This document shows, in pieces, positions 1 through 8,873 of a stretch of 64,000 bases of DNA. How positions within the stretch are numbered: the stretch's first letter is position 1; each line of letters starts with the position of its first letter. Source of the stretch: Geodermatophilus saharensis (GTDB lineage Bacteria > Actinomycetota > Actinomycetes > Mycobacteriales > Geodermatophilaceae); assembly GCF_900188205.1 (NCBI RefSeq), contig NZ_FZOH01000007.1:56709-120708 (forward strand). Direction: 5' to 3'. The notes under the pieces are model-generated. The model saw nothing but the letters and a program-made list of their open reading frames with translations, was not told where the DNA came from and ran no database searches. The position numbers and the translations under genes were made by a program.

Positions 1-3000
1 GCCGGCCGGCTCGGCCCGCAGGTCGTCCACGCGGACCACCGAGGTGGCCGTCGCGCTGCCGGAGACGTAGGTCTCCAGCCCGACCGCACCCGGGCGCTGC
101 AGGGCCGCGGTGTCGTCGGTCCGGGTCAGGCCCCAGGCCGCCGGCTCGGCCGTGCCGGCCCGCCACACCTTGACCTTGAGGGTCGTCGGCGCGCCGCCGC
201 TGGTCTCGAACCGCACGGTCAGCGGGGTGCCCGCGGCGTAACCGCCGGGCAGCTGGTAGCCGCCGAGGATCGTCTCGGTGTCGGCCACCGTGCGGGCGAG
301 CATGACCTCGACCTGCCCGTCGGAGCGGTACCGCAGCTTGACCCGGTAGTCGTTGAGGCCGACCTTCTGCGTCACCAGGCTGACGTAGGTGCCGCCGCCG
401 GTGGCGAGCTGGGGCAGCGTCACGGCCGCCTGCACCGCCACGTCGGTCCGGTTGACGGCCGGCAGCACTGCCGAGGTGCTCTGCCCCGGGGCACCGCTGA
501 GCCGGCCGGCACCGCCGGTCACCGACGTGGTGCCCGTCGTCGCCCAGGCGCCGCCCCGCTCGGCGGTCCCCCAGCCGGAGGCCACCTCCCGGCCGAAGGA
601 GTCGGCCGCGACGGAGCCGGGGCCGGTGGGGGCCGCGGTGACGGTGACCGTCCGGGTCGTCGTGGCCGTCAGGCCGCCGCCGTCGGTGACGGTCAGCCGC
701 ACCGTGTAGGTGCCCGGCGTCGCGTAGGTGTGCGACGCGGTCACCCCGGTGGCGGTGGCGCCGTTCCCGAAGTCCCACGCGTAGGAGCGCAGGACGCCCT
801 CGGGGTCGGTGGAGCCGGCGGCGTCGACCCGCGCGGTGAGGTCGGCGACCTGGGTGGTGAAGGACGCGGTCGGGGCCTGGTTCTGCCCGCGGCCGAGCGC
901 GGTGTGGGTCGACACCTGCTGCAGCGAGAGCGCGGTGGGGTACACGGCGACCTCGTCGATGCGGCCGTTGAACCACGCGGCGCCGCCGGGGGTCCAGCCG
1001 TTCATGTTGTCCCCGCCGATCCGCCAGTAGCCGGTGAACTGCTGGGCGCGGAAGGAGCCGGCCTTGGTCCCGATCAGGGCGCCGTCGACGTAGAGGGAGA
1101 CGCCCGCGGGGCTCATCGTGCCGACCACGTGGTGCCAGCGGCCGTCGTTGTAGGCGCCCGGGCTGGTGACCAGCTGGGTGGCGCCGTTCCAGATGCCGAA
1201 GGTCACGCGCCCGGCCGTGTCCATGTAGACCTGCCGGTCGTAGAGACCGCTCAGGCCGCTGGTGCGGTCACCGAACCCGATGATCTTGCCGCCGGCGGTC
1301 GAGGTGGTCTGGAACCACGCCTCCACGCTGAAGACCTGCGGGGACGGCACGGCCGTGCCGGTGGACGCCGAGCCCGTGGAGGTGCCGTTGAAGGCCGACG
1401 CCGTGTTCGCGTCGCCCTGGATGGCGCCGGCCGCCTGGCGGGTGACGCCGCCACCGACGGTGAGGTCGCGCGGCCCGGCGTAGTCGTAGGCGATGTTGCC
1501 GGAGGCCTCACCGAGGTACCAGTGGTCCAGCGCGCCGTCGGCCGCGACCGAGCGGGCGTAGGGGCGGTTGGCGCCGCTGCTGGCGGCAGGCACCGTGGCC
1601 GTGACCCAGGACGAGGTGAGCCGGTTGCCGGCGGGGTCGCTGACCGTCACCAGCCAGCGGTGCGAGCCCGCCGCGGCGCCGGTGTCCACGCAGCCGAAGG
1701 TCGGCAGGTCCCACCAGCGCGTCGGCCGGGTCGCCTCGCAGACCGGCGCGGACGTGTCGGTGTCCCGGTGGACGCGGTAGGTGAGGTTCTCGTTGTCGCG
1801 GTCGGTCACCGACGGCCAGTTCAGCCGGACGGCGCCGGGCACCATGGTGGGGGTCAGGGTGAACGGCCGGCTGGTGGCCGGGCCGACCGTCTTGGGCGCC
1901 AGGGCCGGGACGGCGAAGCGGACCAGGCCCTGCTGGCCGACGCCGTTGACCACGGGGAACTCGCCGCCGTAGACGACGTAGTCGCCGTTGCCGCTGACCG
2001 ACCAGCCGGCCTGGAACTGGCCGGTGAAGGTGCCGGCCTGGAAGGCCGGGTCCCACGGGAGGAGGGAGGGGGCGGGCTGCCCGACGAGCCGGGTGTTGTT
2101 GCGCAGCTCGCTGATGCGCTGCACGGTCCCGGCCGCCGCCACGGACACCGCGTTGCCGAACATGTGCACCCGGTCGGGCGTCTGCTCGGGGAAGCCGCCG
2201 ATGTTGGCGCAGTCGTGGGCGTGCGAGGCCGTGTAGACCGCGCCGCCGGACACGTGCACGGAGTAGTGGTCACCGCGGCAGTCGGCGAACCAGACCGGCG
2301 TGCCGCCGTCGGCCCGCGCGGCGAAGGTGCCCTCGAGGTTGCCCGTGCCGAAGTAGTCGTAGCCGGTGCCGTAGACCACGCCGTTCGCGACCGTGAGGCT
2401 GTTGATCGCCCCGTTGGGCCCGTTGTTGGTGACCAGCTGGTTGACGGCGAAGGGCCGGGTGGCGCCGGTGGAGGTGCTGAGGGCGCCGACGCCGGTGGCC
2501 GCCTGGCCGTTGAGGGTGTTGAACCGGCCGGCGACGACGAGCTGGTCGGTGCCGGTGAGCACCATCGCCATGACGTGGTTGCTGGTCCCGGTGTTGGGGC
2601 CCGGCTGCGGGGCCCAGCTGAGGAGGGCGCCGGTGGCGGCGCTGACGGCGGCCAGGCGGGTGCGGGCGACCGAGCCCACGGCGGTCACGCTGCCGCCGAA
2701 GTACACCGTCGAGTTGGACGCGGCGATGGCCATGACCTGGCCGGAGACGGCCGGCCGGAACTCGGACACCAGCTGGCCGGTGGTGGTGCTGAAGGCCGCG
2801 ATCCGGGCGCGGACCTGGCCGTTGACCCGGCCGAAGTCGCCGCCGACGTAGATGCGCGAGCCGTCGGGCGAGGCGGTGATCGCCAGGACCTGGCCGTCGA
2901 GCGACGGGGCGAAGGAGGAGATGAGCTCCCCGGTGCGGATGTCGTAGGCCAGCAGGTAGCTGCGCGGGGTCTCCGACGTGCCGGGTGGGGCGCCGGCGGG

Positions 3001-3258
3001 ACGGGCCTGGGTGAAGTCGCCGCCGACGTAGACGGTGTTGCCCACGACCGCCTGGGCCCAGACGACGCCGTTGATCTGCACGGTGGGCAGCGCGTCGGCC
3101 GTCACGGTGGCCGGGGTGGCCGGCGCCGCCGGGTTCAGCGGCGCCCAGTCCGCCCGGGCGGTGGCCGGGACCACCCCGCCCAGGACACCGGCGAGGAGCA
3201 GGGTCGCGAGGAGGCCGGCGAGGAGTGCCCGCGGCGAGGCGGCCGTGCGTGCTGACAT
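1..3258 (-). CDS. Large secreted beta-propeller / LamG / PKD surface protein (3' end outside window)
   Basis: The reading frame runs from an ATG at 3258 to the window edge without a stop, giving at least 1086 residues; the C-terminus is missing. Residues 1-36 form a signal peptide with a hydrophobic core rich in Leu and Ala. Next come propeller-like repeats (about 45-460; recurring 'VYVGGDF', 'VYFGGS' blades), a fibronectin-III-like stretch (about 455-560), a concanavalin/LamG domain (about 575-770, 'VEAWFQTT', 'LYVDGALIG'), a PKD domain (about 790-870, 'WDFGNGATATG', 'YTVRLTVTD') and a second jelly-roll-like region. A GGGGGA ribosome-binding site precedes the ATG. It is probably a cell-surface adhesin or matrix protein. 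It lies beside exopolysaccharide genes; the link to them is inference. Confidence 0.85.
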   Translation of the reverse strand, partial: MSARTAASPRALLAGLLATLLLAGVLGGVVPATARADWAPLNPAAPATPATVTADALPTVQINGVVWAQAVVGNTVYVGGDFTQARPAGAPPGTSETPRSYLLAYDIRTGELISSFAPSLDGQVLAITASPDGSRIYVGGDFGRVNGQVRARIAAFSTTTGQLVSEFRPAVSGQVMAIAASNSTVYFGGSVTAVGSVARTRLAAVSAATGALLSWAPQPGPNTGTSNHVMAMVLTGTDQLVVAGRFNTLNGQAATGVGALSTSTGATRPFAVNQLVTNNGPNGAINSLTVANGVVYGTGYDYFGTGNLEGTFAARADGGTPVWFADCRGDHYSVHVSGGAVYTASHAHDCANIGGFPEQTPDRVHMFGNAVSVAAAGTVQRISELRNNTRLVGQPAPSLLPWDPAFQAGTFTGQFQAGWSVSGNGDYVVYGGEFPVVNGVGQQGLVRFAVPALAPKTVGPATSRPFTLTPTMVPGAVRLNWPSVTDRDNENLTYRVHRDTDTSAPVCEATRPTRWWDLPTFGCVDTGAAAGSHRWLVTVSDPAGNRLTSSWVTATVPAASSGANRPYARSVAADGALDHWYLGEASGNIAYDYAGPRDLTVGGGVTRQAAGAIQGDANTASAFNGTSTGSASTGTAVPSPQVFSVEAWFQTTSTAGGKIIGFGDRTSGLSGLYDRQVYMDTAGRVTFGIWNGATQLVTSPGAYNDGRWHHVVGTMSPAGVSLYVDGALIGTKAGSFRAQQFTGYWRIGGDNMNGWTPGGAAWFNGRIDEVAVYPTALSLQQVSTHTALGRGQNQAPTASFTTQVADLTARVDAAGSTDPEGVLRSYAWDFGNGATATGVTASHTYATPGTYTVRLTVTDGGGLTATTTRTVTVTAAPTGPGSVAADSFGREVASGWGTAERGGAWATTGTTSVTGGAGRLSGAPGQSTSAVLPAVNRTDVAVQAAVTLPQLATGGGTYVSLVTQKVGLNDYRVKLRYRSDGQVEVMLARTVADTETILGGYQLPGGYAAGTPLTVRFETSGGAPTTLKVKVWRAGTAEPAAWGLTRTDDTAALQRPGAVGLETYVSGSATATSVVRVDDLRAEPAG

Positions 3259-3479
3259 GAGTGGATCCCCCGTGTGTCGCGTGGAGCGCATGACCGTCCT
3301 CGGGCCAGGCGGATGAACACTAAGCGTGACGACGAGACGGCCCCATCCCCCGATACGGCGACAGAAGCGCAGCAGGGAGCGGATCGGACCGGATCTTCAT
3401 CACTGTGGGTGACGAGCGCCGGAACGCCGGACAGGGCCCCGGCCGGAGCCGGCGTCCTGTTGCGTCGGGGTGGGAGGCC
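3259..3479. promoter_or_regulatory. Intergenic region with probable promoter of the surface-protein gene
   Basis: The 221 bp between two minus-strand genes hold no convincing ORF. On the minus strand TAGTGT (about 3323-3318) could be a -10 box roughly 60 nt upstream of the surface-protein ATG, which has its own GGGGGA ribosome-binding site. No clear -35 box is visible. Confidence 0.3.
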
Positions 3480-4154
3480 TCAGCCGGCCGAGCCGGTGAA
3501 GACCATGAAGGGCGCGCCGGCGCGGTAGCCGACGGAGACCGTGACGGGGTCACGGTCGTCCGGCGGGACGCGGAAGACGTAGACGCCCTGCGCGGTCGCC
3601 CCCGGCTCCACCGAACCGGAGAAGGGCGCCTGCGACGGGTCGTCGAGCGGGGACGCCGGCACGGCGTCGCCGCCGTGGGTCAGGTCGACCGCCACGCCGC
3701 CGAGGTCGACCGCCGCGGGGGTGCCGTTGGTGATGCGCACCGTCACCCGCAGCGCCGGCCCGGACACGTTGCCCCGGCCCGCGCCGACGCCGTCGACGGC
3801 CTCGATCGAGGAGACCGTGGCGGTGACGCCGTCACCGGCCGCGGCCGGCTGGTCGAGGGGCACCGCCGGCAGACCGGGCGGCAGCTCGTCGACGACGGGC
3901 TGGGCGTCCTCGGTGGGCGCGCTCGCCTCCGCCCCGGGGACGGTGGCCTCCAGCGACGGCTCGGCCGCCGTCGACGACGACGGCGACGACGCCGACGACG
4001 ACGACCCGGCGGCGGACCCGCCCGGGTCGTCCCCGTCCCCGCCTCCGCGCACCAGCACCAGCACGGCGGCGAGGGCGACGAGGACCACCGCGGCCAGCGC
4101 GAGCACCAGCCGCCTGCGTGACGACGCCGCCGGACGCGGCTCCTTCTCCGACAC
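3480..4154 (-). CDS. Membrane-anchored extracytoplasmic protein, DUF4352-like beta domain
   Basis: A 224-residue protein from GTG 4154, chosen because a GGAGGAGGGGG ribosome-binding site lies upstream. A GTG at 4211 that overlaps the previous stop codon is the alternative. One transmembrane segment follows a short Arg-rich cytoplasmic end (VLALAAVVLVALAAVLVLV). Then comes a Ser/Pro/Ala-rich linker and a C-terminal beta-sandwich region (about 110-224) with 'RVTVRITNGT' and 'VYVFRVPPDDRD', typical of DUF4352-type telokin-like domains. It is probably an exported protein of the envelope cluster. No catalytic motif is seen and its role is unknown. Confidence 0.7.
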   Translation of the reverse strand: MSEKEPRPAASSRRRLVLALAAVVLVALAAVLVLVRGGGDGDDPGGSAAGSSSSASSPSSSTAAEPSLEATVPGAEASAPTEDAQPVVDELPPGLPAVPLDQPAAAGDGVTATVSSIEAVDGVGAGRGNVSGPALRVTVRITNGTPAAVDLGGVAVDLTHGGDAVPASPLDDPSQAPFSGSVEPGATAQGVYVFRVPPDDRDPVTVSVGYRAGAPFMVFTGSAG

Positions 4155-4207
4155 TGCGGTTCCCCCTCCTCCGCGCTCCCGCGGGAGCGCCTCCTGCTGT
4201 CCCCGGC

Positions 4208-5491
4208 TCACTGCTGCGCCGCCGGGAGGTGCTCGTCGTGTCCCCAGGGCCGCGACCGCGCCGGCGGGTGCAGGGGCACCACGTCGGCGGTCGGCGTCGC
4301 GGTGCCCGGCCGGCCGGCCGGTGAGTCCGCGTCGGTGGGGGTGCGCCGGCCGCTGGGCCGCCGGCGGGGCACGTCGCGCGCGGCGAGTCGCCGGGCGAGC
4401 CGCTCGTAGCCGTCGGCGACCTCGTCCCAGTCGTAGCGCCGGGCGAGGACGCGGGCGCGCTCGCCGGCCCGGCGGGTGCCCTCCGGGTCGGCCTCGACGG
4501 CGGCCAGCTGCCGGGCGACGTCCTGCGGCGTGCGGAAGAAGCGGCCCGAGTCGCGGACCACCTCGCGGTTGAAGTCGACGTCGAAGGCGGTGACCGCCGC
4601 GCCGGCGCCGATCGCGCGCAGCAGCGAGGGGTTGGTGCCGCCCACGGAGTGCCCGTGCAGGTAGGTGGCGCAGTGGGCGTAGAGCTGGTCGAGCAGCTCC
4701 TGGTCCCAGACGCCGCCGAGGAAGCGGACCCGCTCGTCGGCCAGCGCGTGCACCCGGCGGGTGTACTCGTCGGCGTAGGGCGCCGAGCCGACCACGACCA
4801 GCGGCTTGGCGGCGTCACTGGCGGCGTAGCCCTCGACGATGACGTCGACGTGGTTCTCCGGCTCGAACCGGGCCACGACCAGGTGGTAGCCGCCGGGCTC
4901 GAGCCCGGCCCCGGCCAGCCTGTCCGCGCCGGGCGCGATGAGCGGAGCGCCGTAGGTGAGCAGCGTCGTCGGGGCGGCGAAGGCCTCGCGGTAGTACTCG
5001 GCGATGCCCTCGGCGTCGGCGATGAGCACGTCCGACCAGCGGACCGCCAGCGACTCGGCGACGCGGTAGTAGCGGCGGCCCGCCGGGCCCCACTTGGCCC
5101 GCCGCCACTCCAGGCCGTCGACGTGGGTGGCGACGGGGATCCGGGCGGCGCGCAGGGCGGGCAGCAGCGGCGCGTTGGCCGCGTTGAAGACGATGGCGGC
5201 GTCGGTGCGGTGGGCGAGCAGGTGGCGCACCGACAGCGCGGTGTGGCTGAGCGTCTCCAGCGACCGGCGGCGCGCGGCGGGCAGGTGCACCAGCTCCATG
5301 CCGAGGTGCTCGGCCGGGGGGACCTCCTGGGCGCCGGGGGCGGTGCGGCAGTAGACGACGACCCGGTGGCCGCGGTCGGCGAGCCGGCGGCCCACCTCCT
5401 CGACCGCGGTCTCGAAGCCGCCGTAGCGCGCCGGCACCCCGCGGGTGCCCACGAGGGCGATGCTCACGCGGTCGGTGCTCGAGCGGTCCAT
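4208..5491 (-). CDS. GT4-family glycosyltransferase with DUF1972 N-terminal domain
   Basis: 427 residues from ATG 5491, which has AGGAGG about 9 nt upstream; an upstream start at 5539 lacks this. The N-terminus 'ALVGTRGVPARYGGFETAVEEV' carries the glycine-rich acceptor-domain loop of DUF1972 / rhamnosyltransferase-like GT4 enzymes. The C-terminal half has 'VVVGSAPYADEYTRRV', 'VRFLGGVWDQELLDQLYA' and 'GTNPSLLRAIGAGA', the nucleotide-sugar-binding half of a GT-B fold. The last 50 residues are a low-complexity tail. It probably adds a sugar to a lipid-linked exopolysaccharide unit in the cytoplasm, with the initiating transferase encoded just upstream. The donor sugar cannot be read from sequence. 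Confidence 0.88.
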   Translation of the reverse strand: MDRSSTDRVSIALVGTRGVPARYGGFETAVEEVGRRLADRGHRVVVYCRTAPGAQEVPPAEHLGMELVHLPAARRRSLETLSHTALSVRHLLAHRTDAAIVFNAANAPLLPALRAARIPVATHVDGLEWRRAKWGPAGRRYYRVAESLAVRWSDVLIADAEGIAEYYREAFAAPTTLLTYGAPLIAPGADRLAGAGLEPGGYHLVVARFEPENHVDVIVEGYAASDAAKPLVVVGSAPYADEYTRRVHALADERVRFLGGVWDQELLDQLYAHCATYLHGHSVGGTNPSLLRAIGAGAAVTAFDVDFNREVVRDSGRFFRTPQDVARQLAAVEADPEGTRRAGERARVLARRYDWDEVADGYERLARRLAARDVPRRRPSGRRTPTDADSPAGRPGTATPTADVVPLHPPARSRPWGHDEHLPAAQQ

Positions 5492-5630
5492 CGGTCCGTC
5501 CTCCTGTCGGTGCCACGGCGGTCGGCCGGTTCCACGCACGGGGCGCGGATCGACGCTAGAGAGCTGCGGGGTCGCTCCTCCTCCCCCGCCGGGGTGGCCT
5601 GGGGGTGAGAGGAGGGGGAGGCCGGCGCGG

Positions 5631-7136
5631 CTAGTAGGCGCCGGAGCGGCTGAGCACCGCGCGGAAGGTCTTGACGAGGATCAGCGTGTCGAGGGCCAGC
5701 GACCAGTTCTCGACGTAGCGCAGGTCGAGGCGGACCGACTCCTCCCACGACAGGTCGCTGCGCCCGGAGATCTGCCACAGGCCGGTGAGGCCGGGCCGCA
5801 CGAGCAGCCGCCGGCTGACCGAGGAGTCGTAGCGGGCGACCTCGCGCGGCAGCGGCGGCCGCGGCCCGACGAGGGACATCGAGCCGCCGAGGACGTTGAG
5901 CAGCTGGGGCAGCTCGTCGAGCGACAGGCGGCGCAGCCAGCGGCCGACGCGGGTGACCCGCGGGTCGGTGCGCATCTTGAACAGCAGCCCGTCGGAGATG
6001 TTCTCCGCCTGCAGCGCCTCCACGTGACGGTCGGCGTCGACCACCATGCTGCGGAACTTCAGCATCGTGAAGCGGCGGCCGTTCACCCCCACCCGCTCCT
6101 GGCGGTAGAGCACCGGGCCGGGGCTGTCCAGCCGCACGGCCAGGGCCAGGCCGAGCAGCAGCGGGGCCAGCACGACCAGCGCCAGGGCCGCGACGGCGCG
6201 GTCGACACCGCCCTTGACCAGCCGGCCCCAGCCGCCGAAGCGCGGCTGCTCGACCGACAGCAGCGGCAGTCCCTCGAACGGGCGGATGTGCAGCCGCGGG
6301 CCGGCGACCTCGATGAGGCCGGGCGCGACGAGCAGCTCGATGCCGGTGCCCTCCAGCTGCCAGGACAGCCGGCGCAGGTACTCGGCGGCGGTCTCGCTGG
6401 CCGAGGTGACCGCGACCGTGTCGGCGCCCAGCCGCTCGGCGGTCGCCGCGACGTCGTCGAGGCCGCTGACCGGGACGCCGAGCACCTCGGCGACGCGGGT
6501 CCGGCTCTCCGGGGTGACGCAGGCGCCGACGACCTCGAGCCCGGCGTAGTTCTCACGGGTCACGGCGGTGGCCAGCTCGACCACGGCCCCGCCACGGCCG
6601 ACGACGACGACCCGCTTGGTGCAGGCACCGCCCGCGCGCAGCCGGCGCAGCGTGCACCGGGCGGCGTAGCGGCCGACGAGGGTGAGCACGGTGAGCGCGG
6701 GCACCGCCGGCAGCACCAGCTCGCGGCTGAGCCCGAGGTCGCCGGCGAAGGCGGCGACGCTGGTGAGGGCCAGCAGCAGGAAGCCGGCCCGGCCGACCCG
6801 CCGGTACTCGTCGCTCCCGGTGCCGAACACCCGCTCCTCGTGGGCGCCGGTGGCCAGCAGCAGCAGGGGCCAGGCGAGCACGAGCGCGCCGGCGGTGAGG
6901 ACCGGCGGGGAGCCGGCGTCCGGGGTCGCCGGCGCGGCGAGCACCACGGCGGCGGTGGCCAGGGCGGCGGCCGCGACGTCGAGGACGTGCAGGGCGGCGG
7001 AGTAGCGGCCGACCCAGCGGCGGACGGGTGCCCGCCGGACGGCGCGCAGGCCGCCGGTGGGCTCGGGGGCCAGGCGTGGGACGGGCACTGCCCGTGTGGT
7101 GCTCCCCGGTCCGGAACCGCGGTGGTCCAGCAGCAC
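5631..7136 (-). CDS. Exopolysaccharide-initiating polyprenyl-phosphate sugar phosphotransferase
   Basis: 501 residues from GTG 7136, placed by a GAGGGGG ribosome-binding site 5-6 nt upstream; a GTG at 7166 is possible. About four N-terminal membrane helices are followed by a Rossmann-like CoA-binding-type region ('KRVVVVGRGGAVVEL', about 170-290), another helix near 320 and the C-terminal bacterial sugar-transferase domain ('FTMLKFRSMVVDAD', 'LDELPQLLNVLGGSMSLVGPRPPLP', 'RPGLTGLWQISGRSD'). This is the WbaP/WcaJ family, which moves a sugar-1-phosphate onto undecaprenyl phosphate at the cytoplasmic membrane. It starts the repeat unit that the downstream GT4 gene would extend. Confidence 0.92.
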   Translation of the reverse strand: MLLDHRGSGPGSTTRAVPVPRLAPEPTGGLRAVRRAPVRRWVGRYSAALHVLDVAAAALATAAVVLAAPATPDAGSPPVLTAGALVLAWPLLLLATGAHEERVFGTGSDEYRRVGRAGFLLLALTSVAAFAGDLGLSRELVLPAVPALTVLTLVGRYAARCTLRRLRAGGACTKRVVVVGRGGAVVELATAVTRENYAGLEVVGACVTPESRTRVAEVLGVPVSGLDDVAATAERLGADTVAVTSASETAAEYLRRLSWQLEGTGIELLVAPGLIEVAGPRLHIRPFEGLPLLSVEQPRFGGWGRLVKGGVDRAVAALALVVLAPLLLGLALAVRLDSPGPVLYRQERVGVNGRRFTMLKFRSMVVDADRHVEALQAENISDGLLFKMRTDPRVTRVGRWLRRLSLDELPQLLNVLGGSMSLVGPRPPLPREVARYDSSVSRRLLVRPGLTGLWQISGRSDLSWEESVRLDLRYVENWSLALDTLILVKTFRAVLSRSGAY

Positions 7137-7312
7137 GTCTTCCCCCTCGTCACTCCACGTGTGCACGGGGGGCGTCAGTCACGCACGGTGCGCCGTCGTG
7201 GCGCCTCTACCGGCTCGCGTCCCCCGAACGCACGGAGGACCCTCACAGAGAGTCACGGCCGGGTCAATGCGGAGCGTGATCGTTCACCCGATGGGGAGAC
7301 GGGGACGGGGAC

Positions 7313-7963
7313 TCAGGTGCGCGGGTGGACGACGTTCTGGGCCGCCTCCAGGCCGGAGGCCAGCAGTTCCTCGGCGGCGTCGGCGGCCTCGGCGACCAGC
7401 AGGTCGAGCTCCTTGCGCTCGGTCGCGGAGAAGTCCCGGAGGACGAAGTCGGCGGGGTCCTGGCGGCCGGGCGGCCGGCCGATGCCGACCCGCACCCGCA
7501 GGTACTCGCGGGTGCCGGTGGACCGGCTGATCGAGCGCAGGCCGTTGTGCCCGCCCTCGCCGCCACCGCGCTTGAGCCGCACCGCGGCGAAGGGGATGTC
7601 GAGCTCGTCGTGCACGACGACGAGGTCGGTCGCCGGGATGGAGTGGTAGTCGAGCAGCGCGCGCACCGGGCCACCGGACTCGTTCATGTAGGTCGTCGGC
7701 CGGGCGAGGACGACGCGGCGGCCGGCCAGCCGGCCCTCGCCGATCAGGGTGCGGGCGCGCTTGCCCTTGCCCGGGGAGAGCCGCACGCCGGCGCGGGCGG
7801 CGAGCTCGTCGAGCACCACGGCCCCCACGTTGTGCCGGTTGCCGGCGTAGCCCGGTCCGGGGTTGCCCAGCCCGACGACGAGGAAGGGGCCCGCGGAGGG
7901 GAGGGACGCCGCAGGGGCGCCGGCGGGTGCGCCGGCGCCCCTGCGGGACGTGCTCTCGGTCAG
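7313..7963 (-). CDS. pth: Peptidyl-tRNA hydrolase, apparent CTG start
   Basis: Pth cleaves peptidyl-tRNA released from stalled ribosomes. The conserved N-terminal core is present ('[18 protein letters not shown]'), as are '[10 protein letters not shown]' and 'GGHNGLRSI' with the catalytic His-Asp pair. Reading upstream from GTG 7828 there is no ATG, GTG or TTG before the stop of the preceding ctc gene, yet the core already starts near 7888. CTG at 7963 follows GAGGT by 6 nt and would begin M-TESTSRR, giving 216 residues. The annotation therefore depends on a CTG start. GTG 7828 would delete the active-site N-terminus. It lies 8 nt after ctc, as in other actinobacteria. Confidence 0.9.
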   Translation of the reverse strand: MTESTSRRGAGAPAGAPAASLPSAGPFLVVGLGNPGPGYAGNRHNVGAVVLDELAARAGVRLSPGKGKRARTLIGEGRLAGRRVVLARPTTYMNESGGPVRALLDYHSIPATDLVVVHDELDIPFAAVRLKRGGGEGGHNGLRSISRSTGTREYLRVRVGIGRPPGRQDPADFVLRDFSATERKELDLLVAEAADAAEELLASGLEAAQNVVHPRT

Positions 7964-7971
7964 CGGGGACC

Positions 7972-8676
7972 TCAGCTGTTCTCGGTCGACTCGATCGACT
8001 CGCCGCCGCCCTGGGCCTGCGGCTCGGGGACGACGTCGCCCTCGCCGATGCCGCCCTCGGCAGGCGCGGACTCCTCGCGCTCGATGCCGGCCTCGGCCTC
8101 GGCCTCGGCGAGCTCGGCGTCGAGCTGCTCGGCGGTGGGGGCGCCCATCACGTTGATGACCAGCGCCTCGGGATCGGTGAGCAGGGTGGCCCCCGCGGGC
8201 AGGGGGAGGTCACCGGCGGTGACGCCCTCGCCGGCGCCGCGGCCGGTGATGTCGACCTCGATGCTCTCGGGGATCGCGGTGGCCTCGGCCTCCAGCGAGA
8301 CGGTGTTCAGCTCGACGCTGACCAGGGCCTCGGGGCCGGACTCGCCGACGGTGACGACCGGGACGTCGACGGTGACCCGCTCGCCGCGGCGGACGACGAG
8401 GAGGTCGACGTGCTCGTGCACGCGGGTCAGCGGGTCGCGCTGCACCGACTTGGTCAGCGCGAGCTGCTCGGTGCCGTCGAGGACGACGGTGATCAGGGCG
8501 TTGGTGCCGCCGTTGCGCAGGATCGCGGCGAACTCGCGGGCCGGCAGCGACAGGTGGACGACGTCCTGGCCGTGCCCGTACAGGACGGCCGGGATGCGGC
8601 CCGCGCGACGGGTCCGGCGGGCGCTGCCCTTGCCGAACTCGGTGCGGGCCTCGGCGACGAGGCGGAAGTCAGCCAC
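7972..8676 (-). CDS. rplY: 50S ribosomal protein L25 / general stress protein Ctc
   Basis: 234 residues from GTG 8676 with GAGGAG 8 nt upstream. The N-terminal L25 domain is evident ('[20 protein letters not shown]', 'VLYGHGQD'), which binds 5S rRNA, followed by the TL5/Ctc beta domain (about 95-190) and an acidic Glu/Ala-rich tail. It is the long Ctc type usual for actinobacteria. It sits between prs and pth in the conserved glmU-prs-rplY-pth order, and its TGA overlaps the presumed ribosome-binding site of pth. Confidence 0.95.
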   Translation of the reverse strand: MADFRLVAEARTEFGKGSARRTRRAGRIPAVLYGHGQDVVHLSLPAREFAAILRNGGTNALITVVLDGTEQLALTKSVQRDPLTRVHEHVDLLVVRRGERVTVDVPVVTVGESGPEALVSVELNTVSLEAEATAIPESIEVDITGRGAGEGVTAGDLPLPAGATLLTDPEALVINVMGAPTAEQLDAELAEAEAEAGIEREESAPAEGGIGEGDVVPEPQAQGGGESIESTENS

Positions 8677-8873
8677 GGTGTGCTCCTCAGGTGGATCGGC
8701 CGGTGTGCCGGCGGCCGCGCGCGGCACACCTCGGTCGGAGCACACGCACGTCGATCACGGAGTCGGACGGGCCGCTCCCTCGCCGGGCGGGAACGAGGAT
8801 ACGCGACCGGCCGCAGGGGACGTGCAACGGTCCCGGCCAGCGGGAACCGGAGGCTCCCCTGAGGTCGACGGTG

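Noticed and set aside
730-3255. Long plus-strand open frame opposite the surface protein
   Set aside because: Composition is Gly/Val/Arg/Asp-rich shadow coding typical of very high GC; the minus strand carries clear domains and a signal peptide.
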